Notes: generated from the sequence alone by a model not told the origin. Positions 1 to 7,737 are shown, numbered from the stretch's first letter. The stretch: DNA of 63,413 nt from a virus (IMGVR_UViG_3300017767_000008:1-63413), one strand, 5' to 3'. Numbers and translations: made by a program.

Positions 1-123
1 GGCGATATGCTTGACAATGACGATGACGGAGATGGTGTCAATGATACAGAAGATGCATTCCCTTTAGATCCAACCGAAACAATGGATTCTGACGGCGACG
101 GGATTGGTGATAATTCCGAATCA
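1..123. repeat. Terminal direct repeat (circular junction)
   Basis: Bases 1-123 are identical to bases 63291-63413 in the same orientation. The open reading frame that starts at 62277 stays in frame through 63413 and continues in frame from base 1 to the stop at 382-384. The simplest reading is a circular molecule of 63,290 bp whose contig carries an overlap of 123 bp. A linear genome with short terminal redundancy is possible, but it would have to split a gene. Confidence 0.93.
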
Positions 124-384
124 ACAAATGACAATTCCAGCTCTGGAACGAATGATGAGAATTCTAGTTCTGGAACGAATGATGATTCTTCGAATTATGG
201 AAATCCGTCTAATTCGGGTGACAGTTCAAACGTCAGTCCGAATCCGGGCAGTGTAAATACTGGCGGCGGTGGAATTGTAATAGATGATGGTGAAGATTGG
301 ACGGGGTGGTTGATATTCTTAATTACGCTGCCAATCGCTAGTTATCTTTTGTATGCAGGTTGGCCGAGATTGTTTCAAACATAG
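1..384 (+). CDS. C-terminal part of TSP3-repeat surface protein (continues from 62277..63290)
   Basis: This is the 3' part of a gene broken only by the linear opening of the circle. Joined, 62277-63290 plus 1-384 encode about 465 residues. This portion holds the last calcium-binding DxDGDG repeats, then a low-complexity Ser/Asn/Gly stalk with a repeated SSSGTND unit. One hydrophobic segment (WTGWLIFLITLPIASYLLYA) follows, with a short basic end. The architecture is signal peptide, calcium-binding rigid repeats, disordered stalk and membrane anchor, as expected for a protein displayed on the cell or virion surface. The 3' end overlaps the convergent small gene at 375-521 by 10 bp. The exact role (adhesion, spike) is inferred. 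Confidence 0.85.
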   Translation, partial: GDMLDNDDDGDGVNDTEDAFPLDPTETMDSDGDGIGDNSESTNDNSSSGTNDENSSSGTNDDSSNYGNPSNSGDSSNVSPNPGSVNTGGGGIVIDDGEDWTGWLIFLITLPIASYLLYAGWPRLFQT

Positions 385-521
385 GGATATGGGTTTTCAT
401 AATCTGGTTTAGGATTATCGCATACGCAAGCAAACGTACAAACCATTTTGCCTTCTTTCATAACTCCAGTTGACTTTAGACGGCCAAATAATCCACAAAG
501 GCACCTTACTTCGAGCCTCAT
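375..521 (-). CDS. Small Cys-rich protein, 48 aa
   Basis: The frame reads MRLEVRCLCG... and ends ...YENPYPYV before a TGA at 377-375. It has a CxC near residue 7 and a C(x3)CxC group near residue 28, compatible with one zinc site. The ATG (521-519) overlaps the TAA of the upstream gene by one base, and a GGAGG lies just before it, so it is the third gene of a small minus-strand operon. It is too short for confident family assignment. Its position and tight coupling argue that it is real. Confidence 0.6.
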   Translation of the reverse strand: MRLEVRCLCGLFGRLKSTGVMKEGKMVCTFACVCDNPKPDYENPYPYV

Positions 522-733
522 TATATTTCCTCCACGGGGGAGTAAGCATCGGGGTGAAGATAAACCGCTTCGAGTCCTTTGCTAGTTCGATGAATTTCAT
601 TCCACCTTTGAAAACAGGTTTTGCACAAAGGCTCTCTGTTGCCATTGATCCTCAATGATGGTACTTTGTATGGATTGTATGAAACAAGTTCTCCACAAGC
701 AACGCATTGCGATATTACAAACATTAAATCCAT
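521..733 (-). CDS. Small zinc-ribbon-like protein, 70 aa
   Basis: The protein has a CVACG pair near the N-terminus and a CKTC pair near residue 38, a typical spacing for a small treble-clef or ribbon zinc site. The remainder is polar with no membrane segment. The start codon directly follows the TAA of the 734-1417 gene, and its stop overlaps the start of the next small gene, so all three are co-transcribed. Function is unknown. Such proteins are common as DNA- or protein-binding accessory factors in phage-like genomes. Confidence 0.65.
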   Translation of the reverse strand: MDLMFVISQCVACGELVSYNPYKVPSLRINGNREPLCKTCFQRWNEIHRTSKGLEAVYLHPDAYSPVEEI

Positions 734-1417
734 TTATTCACCACAACTGCACAATTCTTGGTCTAACCTTTTCCTTCTCTTGGTTTCTGCAAGTGCATCG
801 ACTAGTCCTCCGCACTCTTCACAAGTATTTTTTCCGAATGAATCCCAGGCATTCGCTTCTCCATCACCATGTTTTTCTTCGAACAGTTCTAAAGCGGTTC
901 TGAAGCTCTTTGCTTGCGACCATGAAACTTTGTGAACAGCATCTTGGGCGATCATAACGTCGCCCCAATATCCATCATTCACTGCCCCAATGTATGCTAT
1001 TGCTGCTTCTCTTGACTTGAAAAACTCCCAATCGGTGATTCTGTAGTCATCGTTTTGGCACAATTCGACAATGAAGATTTCGGGTATTGGACCGTAAAAA
1101 GTGTCTATTTTATTTTCACTTGGAACGTTTGGATAATCGGCGCTCCAGGCATTTCTTTCTTCGGAATGACAAATTCTGCAGTCGCAATCTGGATCGCAAC
1201 CCTCAATCAAAATCAATTTTTTCCCTAATTCTTGGATTTGGTCGAAAGGTGAAATGAATGCTGGGGGTGTGGCTTTTTGATTTGTTTGCTGGGCTAATCC
1301 TTTTGCTAAATCTGTCAATTTGTGCCTGATAAGGTGCCATTGCACTAAAGGATCGGGGCAGCATTGACATTGAACGGTTGATTCACCGCACAAAAGACAT
1401 ACTTCGATTTCTGTCAT
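734..1417 (-). CDS. Cys-rich hypothetical protein, 227 aa
   Basis: The N-terminus has a CLLCG...CQCC cluster, the middle has a CDPDCDCRIC cluster around residue 80, and the C-terminus has CEECGG...CSCGE, giving up to three metal-binding sites. The centre contains a short alpha/beta stretch around the FKSREAAIAYIG helix, which resembles small phage DUF domains. I do not recognise the family. It starts immediately after the stop of the 43-residue membrane peptide upstream and is followed directly by another zinc protein. The cluster therefore appears to be a unit of metal-binding accessory proteins on the minus strand. Confidence 0.75.
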   Translation of the reverse strand: MTEIEVCLLCGESTVQCQCCPDPLVQWHLIRHKLTDLAKGLAQQTNQKATPPAFISPFDQIQELGKKLILIEGCDPDCDCRICHSEERNAWSADYPNVPSENKIDTFYGPIPEIFIVELCQNDDYRITDWEFFKSREAAIAYIGAVNDGYWGDVMIAQDAVHKVSWSQAKSFRTALELFEEKHGDGEANAWDSFGKNTCEECGGLVDALAETKRRKRLDQELCSCGE

Positions 1418-1549
1418 TCAAAACACCGTGTCCCATAACCAAAAAATAAACACTAACATGAAAGCGAAGAAAGCAAGTAAAGGTAATGCCCTTATCAAAT
1501 CGTCAATCCGTTGTAAGATCGCTTTATCCCATTCTTCCTCATCAATCAT
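1418..1549 (-). CDS. Single-span membrane peptide, 43 aa
   Basis: A short frame starts MIDEEEWDKAILQRIDDLIR and ends in a hydrophobic helix (LPLLAFFAFMLVFIFWLW) with the last residues DTVF. The acidic N-terminus and C-terminal membrane span suggest a tail-anchored small membrane protein. Its TGA (1420-1418) abuts the ATG of the next gene at 1417, and its start lies only 8 bp after the stop of the DUF932-like gene. This operon position is the main support for calling so short a gene. A holin-like or regulatory role is possible but unproven. Confidence 0.6.
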   Translation of the reverse strand: MIDEEEWDKAILQRIDDLIRALPLLAFFAFMLVFIFWLWDTVF

Positions 1550-1557
1550 GGAATCCC

Positions 1558-2349
1558 TCAAGCGACCTGCCTTACTTCAATTCCGTTCAACATTTTCATG
1601 CCCTGGTTCATTACCAAGCCATGCGCCCTTGAATGGGATTCGAGAACATCTCTAGCTGAAGAAGATTTCAATGCTTCAGTCATAGCATTGTAAAGACTCC
1701 ATAAATTGCGGTCTTCAAATTCTTCTTGGGGTGGTTTGAGCCATGCTTCTTTTGATGCAAGAAGTTGTCTTGGTCGAAGAATTCCTCGACCGTATCCCAT
1801 TCCCAAAATCGACCATGCTTCATCGTCATTCAAGTCGAAGTCCTTCATCGACTCTGCATCTCTAAGCAAATCTCGATGCCTCATTGGAGCAATAGACATA
1901 GAATTTGAAATCATTTTTTGAACGTCTTCAAGAACATCTCCAGTATGCTTTCTCGACACTCGAATGTCACCAGAAAACATTAGATTGTCGCAAACGAAAA
2001 CCTTAGCGCCCATGCAAACACCAACTGCTAACGACTGATCGTAAGAATTTCTTAATCCAATAGAGAGTGAAATATCCGGGCTTATGTCTGACTCATAGGA
2101 TAATACGCCAAACAATTTTGCGCCCGTGTTTTCCCCGTTCTTTGGAGAAAGGCCATAATGCTCATCGAGGAAATTGTAATCATGCAATTGGTCTTCTGCT
2201 TCTTGCTTGATTATTTCGATCAGTTGACCATGAGAAACAGGAGCATAACTTTCTGTTTTAGATGGTCGCTTAATCATGTTGATTTCTTCCATAGTGGCTG
2301 ATTGACCACCAGTATGTAGGCTAATTTGGCTTCTTGAACGGCTGCTCAT
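1558..2349 (-). CDS. DUF932-like phage/plasmid protein
   Basis: The central part has the pattern G-L-R-N-S-Y-D-Q-S-L-A-V-G-V, followed by VFVCDNLMFSG and SRKHTGD. This matches the core of the DUF932 family (phage/plasmid-like proteins of unknown biochemical role, often near DNA metabolism genes). I prefer the ATG at 2349 (MSSRSRS). A GTG at 2373 would extend the protein by 8 residues, but a TATA-like TTTAAG lies about 25 bp before 2349, and GGAG sits 4 bp before it. It is the first gene of the minus-strand operon running down to 375. The protein is about 263 residues, within the family's usual range. Confidence 0.7.
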   Translation of the reverse strand: MSSRSRSQISLHTGGQSATMEEINMIKRPSKTESYAPVSHGQLIEIIKQEAEDQLHDYNFLDEHYGLSPKNGENTGAKLFGVLSYESDISPDISLSIGLRNSYDQSLAVGVCMGAKVFVCDNLMFSGDIRVSRKHTGDVLEDVQKMISNSMSIAPMRHRDLLRDAESMKDFDLNDDEAWSILGMGYGRGILRPRQLLASKEAWLKPPQEEFEDRNLWSLYNAMTEALKSSSARDVLESHSRAHGLVMNQGMKMLNGIEVRQVA

Positions 2350-2495
2350 AGAACTCCGAGCCTGGTTAAGCACTTAAATGCGTCGATATTATGCAAATAA
2401 CTCGCTAAAAAATCCAAATAACTTCTGTTTAATGTCTGCAAAAGTAATCGAAAGAATGGCAAAGAGATATAAGCGAGTTGCTTATCGGAGTAAAT
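2350..2495. promoter_or_regulatory. Divergent promoter region between the two early operons
   Basis: This 146-bp gap separates divergent transcription units. On the minus strand CATTTAAGTG (near 2372-2381) lies about 25 bp before the chosen start at 2349, the spacing expected for an archaeal TATA box with a leaderless or very short leader. On the plus strand CGGAG lies 5-9 bp before the ATG at 2496. An A/T-rich run with CAAATAACTC and CAAATAACTT half-repeats (about 2394-2420) sits in the middle and could be an operator. Confidence 0.4.
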
Positions 2496-2957
2496 ATGAC
2501 TCAGATTGACTCAGCGGAAAACAAGTATTGGAATGACGGAAAGCAAGAATACGCCAGGTGCGAAAAAATGCAGGGGATCGTGAACTCGCACGATGAAGCT
2601 ACAATAGGCCCGCATTTGGTCAATGGCGATTGCTTAGAAGTTGGAATGACCGTTCGCTCTTACGACAACGTGATGTTCAGAATGAAAACCGAAAACGGGG
2701 AGCAACTTCTCTTTGGAAATGGTTTGCCTTACACCATCCTAAGTACGGAATCATGGATTGAAGGCCGGGTTGAATCAATTGATGTTATCGAGGAATGCCC
2801 TTGTGGTTCACCCCACGTCACCATTCACGCTGATGCTGCCTCATGCCCCAGCGGATTCAGTATGGATCGTTTGTTCACTGGAGGGGAAAAGAAACTGTAT
2901 CACCCTCACGTCGGCCATCATTTCATCATAATGTCTAAAATCGGGGTGGTCGAATGA
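2496..2957 (+). CDS. Hypothetical protein, 153 aa
   Basis: This is the first gene of the plus-strand early-type operon. I choose ATG 2496 (MTQIDSAENK) because CGGAG precedes it by 5 bp; an upstream in-frame start at 2478 is possible. The second half carries CPCGSPH and a later Cys, a possible partial metal site, inside a beta-rich region. No family is recognised. The stop overlaps the start of the next gene in an ATGA junction, indicating translational coupling. Confidence 0.75.
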   Translation: MTQIDSAENKYWNDGKQEYARCEKMQGIVNSHDEATIGPHLVNGDCLEVGMTVRSYDNVMFRMKTENGEQLLFGNGLPYTILSTESWIEGRVESIDVIEECPCGSPHVTIHADAASCPSGFSMDRLFTGGEKKLYHPHVGHHFIIMSKIGVVE

Positions 2958-3259
2958 TTGCTGTCACGCCTCTTGAAATGCGAGTCATCGAATTGTTAGT
3001 GAACAATGAGTTCAGTAGTGAAGGACACGGCTTTTGTGGCTACATTTACCATGATGAAAACAACATGAATGTGATGAGGGGGGCAATGGCTTCTTTGGTT
3101 AAGAAGGGTATTGTGTATGACTGGGATACGGAAACCGCTGACAATGCAACTTGGGGATCGTTGACGGATTTAGTTAGCGAGCCAGCACCAGGGTTGCATT
3201 CACCAGACCCATTTGCAGAATATGGGTTCATTCTCAAGAACTTGGAAGTGATTGAATGA
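2954..3259 (+). CDS. Hypothetical protein with winged-helix-like N-terminus, 101 aa
   Basis: The start TPLEMRVIELLVNNEF followed by a helix and the segment AMASLVKKGIVYDW resembles a compact winged helix, in which a recognition-helix segment leads into a short hairpin. This fold assignment is made by eye only. The gene overlaps its upstream neighbour by 4 bp (ATGA) and overlaps the next 43-codon gene by 4 bp. It may regulate transcription, but no direct functional evidence is visible. Confidence 0.65.
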   Translation: MIAVTPLEMRVIELLVNNEFSSEGHGFCGYIYHDENNMNVMRGAMASLVKKGIVYDWDTETADNATWGSLTDLVSEPAPGLHSPDPFAEYGFILKNLEVIE

Positions 3260-3387
3260 GCGAAACCCCGAAGGAAATTCTCGAATGGATCACCGAGCGT
3301 TTGAGTTCAGTTCCAGAAAATGCACAAATGATTGTCAACGTCGAGTTGGGATATTTTGATGAAGAAGGAAATTGGAGGCTTGTTTGA
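3256..3387 (+). CDS. Small acidic protein, 43 aa
   Basis: The frame reads MSETPKEILEWITERLSSVP and ends GYFDEEGNWRLV. It has an N-terminal amphipathic helix and a beta hairpin at the C-terminus. The ATG overlaps the TGA of the previous gene (ATGA at 3256-3259) and its TGA is directly followed by the ATG of the next gene at 3388, so it fills exactly the gap between two well-formed genes. This packing is the main support. Function is unknown. Confidence 0.6.
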   Translation: MSETPKEILEWITERLSSVPENAQMIVNVELGYFDEEGNWRLV

Positions 3388-3822
3388 ATGACCGGTGGCA
3401 TCGAGAATTGGATTTACGCAGGGCTAAGAGATGGGGGCAAATCCGTACATTGGATTGACCCGAAAGGGGAAATATGCCCTTTTGGTGCTGACAAGAGTAC
3501 GAAAGCAATCGCTGTCGGTTCTAAATATGAAATTCACAATATCCAAAGAAACGAGGATGGCTTTGTCTCTAAAGCATCTTTCGGCAACAAAAAATGGATT
3601 GAGCAATCCGAAAGGGATTCCGAAGAAGTTCGAGCCTGGACTGTCAAAGACGAAATTGCTCGCCAAGCGATCAACAGGAAAAAAACCGTGAACAAAATCA
3701 AAAAAGAAAATGACGAAGATTGGGGGGAAATGTCGCTAATTGAAATCCAAGCGCTTTCAAGAACCATGAATCGTTCTGAGCGAACTATCTTAGCTTCAAT
3801 GGTTATGAGGTGGCTTTTGTGA
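3388..3822 (+). CDS. Hypothetical protein, 144 aa
   Basis: The N-terminal half is beta-rich with Trp residues. The C-terminal half is helical and contains EDWGEMSLIEIQALSRTM followed by a helix with SERTILASMVMRWL. That C-terminal arrangement recurs in small phage proteins of unknown function. No catalytic motif is visible. It starts immediately after the preceding stop and overlaps the next gene by 13 bp. Confidence that it is coding is high because of the packing and length, but function is not assignable. Confidence 0.75.
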   Translation: MTGGIENWIYAGLRDGGKSVHWIDPKGEICPFGADKSTKAIAVGSKYEIHNIQRNEDGFVSKASFGNKKWIEQSERDSEEVRAWTVKDEIARQAINRKKTVNKIKKENDEDWGEMSLIEIQALSRTMNRSERTILASMVMRWLL

Positions 3823-4163
3823 TTTGTGATGACTGCGGAAAGGATTGCACCGTGATTTATTCAACTGGTGTTTTGAAAAGGTGTTTGACTTGCAGCGTTG
3901 AGTTGTCTGAAAGGCAAAGAAGGCGCTATTGGGCTATGAATCCAAATCGAAACCAAGACCACTTTGCTACTGTGGGTGCAGGGCCATGTTTCCTTTGTGA
4001 TGGACCGGCTCAGTTCGGGGTTCTTCGAGAAATAAGCCGTGATGGTAATTCCGAAACTTGTCCGACATGGATCTGTTGGACTTGTAATAACCAAATTCCA
4101 AGAGAAACAACTCTGTATGATTTTGGTTCCGTTCAGCAAAACGAGGTGAATGAATGCGAATAG
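3810..4163 (+). CDS. Double zinc-ribbon protein, 117 aa
   Basis: Starting at GTG 3810, the protein has CDDCGKDC...CLTC in the first 30 residues and CFLC...CPTWICWTCN in the second half, giving two candidate zinc ribbons. The remainder has basic stretches (ERQRRRYW). Such tandem ribbons often bind nucleic acid or mediate protein contacts; that role is inferred. The start overlaps the previous gene by 13 bp and the end overlaps the next by 10 bp, in line with the operon's compressed style. Confidence 0.72.
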   Translation: MAFVICDDCGKDCTVIYSTGVLKRCLTCSVELSERQRRRYWAMNPNRNQDHFATVGAGPCFLCDGPAQFGVLREISRDGNSETCPTWICWTCNNQIPRETTLYDFGSVQQNEVNECE

Positions 4164-4411
4164 AAAGGCCAAAGACCAGGCATCATGCAGAATATCACAT
4201 TCTCAAATTCCTCATCTATGGATCGGATGCAAACATGAACGGACTTCAAGACTTGGCGCGGCAAATGGGCGCTGACGTTGATGATGAAGGCAAACCTTTC
4301 GATGAAACAGCACATAAGCGGTTCAAGAACGGGTGCAAAGAAATTCATATTCAGTTAGAAAGGCTATTGAAGCAAAGGGAAAATAAAATTGCTAAGGAGA
4401 AGTCGGAATGA
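4154..4411 (+). CDS. Hypothetical helical protein, 85 aa
   Basis: The sequence is largely helical and charged, starting MRIERPKTRHHAEYHILKFL and ending in a Lys/Glu-rich helix. The middle (DLARQMGADVDDEGKPFDET) could be a short helix-turn-helix, but this is weak. It overlaps its upstream neighbour by 10 bp and the following gene by 4 bp (ATGA at 4408). No homologous family is recognised. Confidence 0.68.
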   Translation: MRIERPKTRHHAEYHILKFLIYGSDANMNGLQDLARQMGADVDDEGKPFDETAHKRFKNGCKEIHIQLERLLKQRENKIAKEKSE

Positions 4412-4746
4412 ACGTCGGACATACTAAAAGAATGAAGATTTGGAAATCAAAAGGCATTACATTGCCTAAAAATATTGATTGCCGTATATGTGATGCTTCT
4501 TTTCCCAACCCGATTCTCGAAGGTTGCGGTATTGTTTCTGTCGTTTGTGGCTCTTGTAAAGAAGAAATGTGCAATAGAAGAAAAACAAGGACAAAGAATA
4601 AGAAGCGAATGCCAAAGTCGAATTATGGCGGCAAAGACCAATCACCTACTGAAATTCCTCCTTTGAAAACATCTCGCTCAAATCTTTCATCGGTCATTGC
4701 CGCCAACCCACTTCTCCCAGATTCTATTGCGGGGTGGTCGATTTGA
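4408..4746 (+). CDS. Zinc-finger-like basic protein, 112 aa
   Basis: The protein has CRICDASFP near residue 25, then CGIVSVVCGSC and C further on, a likely single zinc site. A strongly basic tract follows (RRKTRTKNKKRMPKS). The C-terminal 35 residues look disordered (SPTEIPPLKTSRSNLSS). A nucleic-acid-binding role is inferred from the Cys pattern plus the basic tract. Its ATG overlaps the preceding TGA, and its own stop lies within the start of the next gene. Confidence 0.68.
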   Translation: MNVGHTKRMKIWKSKGITLPKNIDCRICDASFPNPILEGCGIVSVVCGSCKEEMCNRRKTRTKNKKRMPKSNYGGKDQSPTEIPPLKTSRSNLSSVIAANPLLPDSIAGWSI

Positions 4747-5153
4747 AGCAAAGTTTGAATGACAAGATCGGTAAATGCCCCAACTGTCAAAAAATGACAT
4801 TGCTGATACAGTCTTCTTGTGCTGAATGTACTCAACCGCCTTATCGGGGCAAAAAAACACAATGCAACGTTTCGACCTGCAGCGAACCAATACATTCGCA
4901 TTTCTTTGTTGATATTTTGATGGATGATTTAGATACCGCCGATTCTGAAATAGTCGGTGAAGCTGTAAATCGCATTATTCGAGGAATTATTTATTCTGAA
5001 GGCGGTCTTTGTCAAAAGCACCTTTCGGAATCTTTCGACTCTATATGCCAACGTGAAAACGGCAACCCTTCTGGTTTTGACCGTATTTACAGGGATATAA
5101 TGCAAGACAATGCGAAAGAGCGAGATGAAAAATTTAGAGAGGAATGGATATGA
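4743..5153 (+). CDS. Zinc-ribbon protein, about 136 aa
   Basis: The N-terminus carries CPNCQK...CAECTQ, then CNVSTC with a downstream His pair, and the C-terminal half has a further Cys/His pair (CQKH). The rest is helical. I use TTG 4743, which overlaps the preceding TGA in a TTGA junction and follows GGGGTGG by 5 bp. GTG 4734 in the same frame is an alternative that adds three residues. The gene ends in an ATGA overlap with the next small gene. Function is unknown. Confidence 0.68.
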   Translation: MKQSLNDKIGKCPNCQKMTLLIQSSCAECTQPPYRGKKTQCNVSTCSEPIHSHFFVDILMDDLDTADSEIVGEAVNRIIRGIIYSEGGLCQKHLSESFDSICQRENGNPSGFDRIYRDIMQDNAKERDEKFREEWI

Positions 5154-5284
5154 TTGAATTGTGTACGACTTGGAAATGTGAAGAAGAACAAATGATGGGC
5201 GGTATTCATCCTTCGGGATTGTGTATGTCTTGCTACCAAAAGCACAAGCAAGACCTTCGAGATGGCAAGGAGTTGATAGAATGA
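5150..5284 (+). CDS. Small Cys-rich protein, 44 aa
   Basis: The frame reads MIELCTTWKCEEEQ, followed by GLCMSCYQKHKQD. The C(x4)C and CxxC(x3)H spacing fits a single zinc site. ATGA overlaps exist at both ends (5150-5153 and 5281-5284), so it links its neighbours without a gap. The gene is short, but the metal ligands and packing make it likely real. Confidence 0.62.
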   Translation: MIELCTTWKCEEEQMMGGIHPSGLCMSCYQKHKQDLRDGKELIE

Positions 5285-5553
5285 CTGAAGAGATCCATTA
5301 CGTCGAAGATTATTCCTGGGAACAGGCTGCTAGAGAATGCCTCGATGCATTGGTCGAAGCGGTCTATCTTTACGAAATACCGGTTCAAACAATTTTTGCT
5401 AAACGTCCCGAATTGTTGAAGATTTTGAAAAAGACCATTCTCGAAAAGCAAGAACCTGATGCAGTGAGGATTGAATCATTATTCAATCGGCGCGTTTTAT
5501 TATACAGAGAATTGACTGGGAAAGACGTTCTTGAATTAGGGGGCGGACAATAA
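5281..5553 (+). CDS. Hypothetical helical protein, 90 aa
   Basis: I use ATG 5281 (MTEEIHYVEDYSWEQAAREC), in an ATGA overlap with the preceding gene. A longer in-frame start at 5221 would overlap the upstream gene almost entirely and is rejected. The protein is predicted helical and acidic at the N-terminus, with no membrane segment or metal site. Its stop overlaps the start of the next gene by one base (TAATG). Confidence 0.68.
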   Translation: MTEEIHYVEDYSWEQAARECLDALVEAVYLYEIPVQTIFAKRPELLKILKKTILEKQEPDAVRIESLFNRRVLLYRELTGKDVLELGGGQ

Positions 5554-5957
5554 TGCCAGCAAGAGATCGTCGCTACAAGGTCACGCCTAAGATTATCCAG
5601 TCGATGAAAGAAATGAGAACTGCAGGTTATTCATACAGAATCATTGGTGAATTTCATGGAGTATCTGGAGCAACTGCGCTATATTGGATTGATGATTCAC
5701 AACGGGCGAAGCAAAGAGCTAAGAACGCTAAACGAAAATATGCTCCGGGCGACAAAGAAAGAATTCAAAGAGATATGCAAAAAAGACGTAGCAATTGGAA
5801 TGCTGATCCAGAAATGCAATTGAGGCATACCATTCAATCCGCCCAAGATGAGAAAAGGAGTAAGCGGAAAACCGTTCAAGGCATGAAAATGCCCGAAGCG
5901 AAAAAATTGCTAAAATCAGGCAAATTACAAAGAAAAAATGCAAAAATGGAGGAATGA
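5553..5957 (+). CDS. Helix-turn-helix DNA-binding protein, 134 aa
   Basis: Residues about 12-45 (PKIIQSMKEMRTAGYSYRII and GEFHGVSGATALYWID) have the classic form of a resolvase or homeodomain-like helix-turn-helix: helix, turn with Gly-Tyr-Ser, second helix, then GVS before the recognition helix. The remaining two-thirds is very basic and probably disordered (KRSKRKTVQGMK). It could be a transcription regulator or small terminase-like DNA-recognition protein; the sequence does not decide. The ATG overlaps the previous stop, and its end overlaps the exonuclease gene by 4 bp. Confidence 0.72.
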   Translation: MPARDRRYKVTPKIIQSMKEMRTAGYSYRIIGEFHGVSGATALYWIDDSQRAKQRAKNAKRKYAPGDKERIQRDMQKRRSNWNADPEMQLRHTIQSAQDEKRSKRKTVQGMKMPEAKKLLKSGKLQRKNAKMEE

Positions 5958-6724
5958 AATTGATTGATATTGTCATAGATACAGAAACAACAGGCTTAGA
6001 TTCAGAAAGGTGTCAAGTGATCAGCATAGGCTGGGCTTTTAGAAATCCCAATGAGAGTCAACAAATACCTGGAGCCCCCAGTATAAAACCCGAATTGGCT
6101 GGAAAAATCAGTTCGGGAAATATTTTGATACGGCCCGATATGGAAAGATTGAATCAGCAAAATTCTCACGAACTCGAAGAAGCATTGAACATAACTGGAT
6201 TTAGCGTTGATGCTATTTCAAAGCATGAAATCAATTATTACACTGCAATTGAAGAATTAAAAATGCAATTGAGAAAATCTTTGAGGAACGCTGGATTCGA
6301 AAGTTCGCAATTTGGCGGCTATCACCTTCAAAAAATAAGAATTCTTGCATACAATAGGCAATTTGATTTTGATTTCTTGAATTCTTTGCCTTATGCGAAT
6401 ACAATAACTTCTAGGATGCCTTCATTCATCTTCGAACAAGAATGCTGCGACAACTATGCTAACCATTGGTCTGAAGTATCGAGTCTTGATGGAGATTGCG
6501 GTTGTCGAAAAGATACGGCTTGCATAATGTTGCGAGCTTCAGAACGATGGGGTCATTATTCAGAATATCATGGGAATTACAGGTGGCTGAAATTGGTCAC
6601 TGCCTTTTCCTATCTTGATCTAAGTGATTCCGACAAATCACAAACCGAAGGATTGTCTGCACATGATAGTCAATGGGATTCAATCATGGCCTTACTTGTG
6701 CATGAACACCTGGAGGGAGTATGA
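5954..6724 (+). CDS. DnaQ-like (DEDDh) 3'-5' exonuclease
   Basis: Residues 5-17 (DIVIDTETTGLDS) contain the Exo I motif D-x-E (D9, E11). NRQFDFDFL in the middle fits Exo II, and HDSQWD near residue 243 fits Exo III with the catalytic His and Asp five residues apart. These are the metal and catalytic residues of DEDDh exonucleases, which remove nucleotides from 3' ends. A Cys-rich insert (CGCRKDTAC) near residue 185 is unusual and may bind zinc. It is encoded without an attached polymerase and lies in the early-type operon, so proofreading for a host polymerase, processing or host DNA degradation are all plausible. Confidence 0.82.
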   Translation: MKLIDIVIDTETTGLDSERCQVISIGWAFRNPNESQQIPGAPSIKPELAGKISSGNILIRPDMERLNQQNSHELEEALNITGFSVDAISKHEINYYTAIEELKMQLRKSLRNAGFESSQFGGYHLQKIRILAYNRQFDFDFLNSLPYANTITSRMPSFIFEQECCDNYANHWSEVSSLDGDCGCRKDTACIMLRASERWGHYSEYHGNYRWLKLVTAFSYLDLSDSDKSQTEGLSAHDSQWDSIMALLVHEHLEGV

Positions 6725-7419
6725 TGTTCGAAGTACGTTTAATCAACACCGTCACAAGCGGTATTCCGGAATTGGTCGAGTATAGTGAGGGCGAATTTAG
6801 GTCGGCTTGGCGCGAGATATTTGATGAATGTGATCCACAAGAAAATCAAGATGTGATTCCGTGGAATTTTGAAAATTCATTGAAGGTCGGCTATCTTGTC
6901 AATCACAAAACAGAATACAGGGCGGAATCATTGTATCCTTCAGGAGTCAGTTTTTCATCAACTGATGCCCTGCATCTATGCGACGTAATATTGAATAATC
7001 GAGAACGTGGTCAAACAGAATATGATTTTTTCACAACTCCTTCGGTTGCTTTGATGATGTATAACCGAATTGTTGGAATGCTTGTCAAGGATTGCGATTC
7101 AGGCCGATTCAGTGAGTTATACCCTAGACAATGCTCAGTTAGCGGGAGAGGTATGTTTGAAGGTTGGGTTTGGGGCGAAGGTTCTCTTTACACTGCTACA
7201 AAATCTAACACTTTGAATGAATTGAAGAAAATTATTGAAGAAATGCATGGCCTAAAATTTACCCAGTTCGATGATTTGGCTAGTTTGACTGATGATGAAT
7301 TGTTGGAATGGGCTTACAAAGAAGAAATCATGCATTGGACTCGATGGGAAGTTGAAGTTGATCACAAAGCGATTAGAGCTTGTTTGAATAACCAGGGGGA
7401 ATTGAATGAGAGCCTTTGA
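6721..7419 (+). CDS. Hypothetical protein, 232 aa
   Basis: This soluble protein has an acidic N-terminal half and a helical C-terminal region rich in Glu, Asp and Trp (SLTDDELLEWAYKEEIMHWT). I see no catalytic signature, membrane segment or metal cluster. It starts in an ATGA overlap with the exonuclease gene, so it may act in the same process. Its 3' end overlaps the next gene by 14 bp. Confidence 0.72.
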   Translation: MMFEVRLINTVTSGIPELVEYSEGEFRSAWREIFDECDPQENQDVIPWNFENSLKVGYLVNHKTEYRAESLYPSGVSFSSTDALHLCDVILNNRERGQTEYDFFTTPSVALMMYNRIVGMLVKDCDSGRFSELYPRQCSVSGRGMFEGWVWGEGSLYTATKSNTLNELKKIIEEMHGLKFTQFDDLASLTDDELLEWAYKEEIMHWTRWEVEVDHKAIRACLNNQGELNESL

Positions 7420-7591
7420 ATGGAAACATGAGCATGATGGTACAATTAGGGCGGTTAGATCCAAGAAGGCTCGAATAAAGAAAACCGACCCTGGATATTT
7501 CACAAGAAGAGAATGGAAAATCATTGAACATGAATTGCTGCCTACGGATAACGGCATCAGTTATTTCAGTTTGAAATCGAGGTTGGTTTGA
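7406..7591 (+). CDS. Small basic protein, 61 aa
   Basis: The sequence starts MRAFEWKHEHDGTIRAVRSK and is basic, with a likely beta hairpin then a helix (TRREWKIIEHELL). It overlaps the preceding gene by 14 bp and ends in a TGATG junction with the next gene. Nothing identifies a family. Coding status rests on packing. Confidence 0.6.
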   Translation: MRAFEWKHEHDGTIRAVRSKKARIKKTDPGYFTRREWKIIEHELLPTDNGISYFSLKSRLV

Positions 7592-7737
7592 TGCACCTAA
7601 AATGTGGCCTATGTGGTTCCAGATTGTTGAAAACCATGTATCATAGATACCATGGCGAAGTCGAAGCAATATCCAAAGTTTGTGAATGTGGTTGGGAATC
7701 TTTGAGAACAAGGGTGCCTTCGGAGGGAGAAAAATGA
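7591..7737 (+). CDS. Small zinc-ribbon protein, 48 aa
   Basis: The frame reads MHLKCGLCGSRLLKTMYHRY, followed by VCECGWESLRTR. The CGLCGS pair and the CECGW pair are separated by about 23 residues, the canonical layout of a one-domain zinc ribbon. Its ATG overlaps the preceding TGA and it ends in an ATGA overlap at 7734-7737. The intact ribbon makes this one of the better-supported small genes. Confidence 0.7.
   Translation: MHLKCGLCGSRLLKTMYHRYHGEVEAISKVCECGWESLRTRVPSEGEK

Noticed and set aside
1-384. Truncated gene at the window start
   Set aside because: It is not truncated: the 5' part is at 62277-63290 and joins in frame across the circular junction.
5553-5957. Helix-turn-helix protein as a site-specific recombinase
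   Set aside because: Only the DNA-binding part is present; there is no catalytic serine or tyrosine domain, and the rest is basic and disordered.
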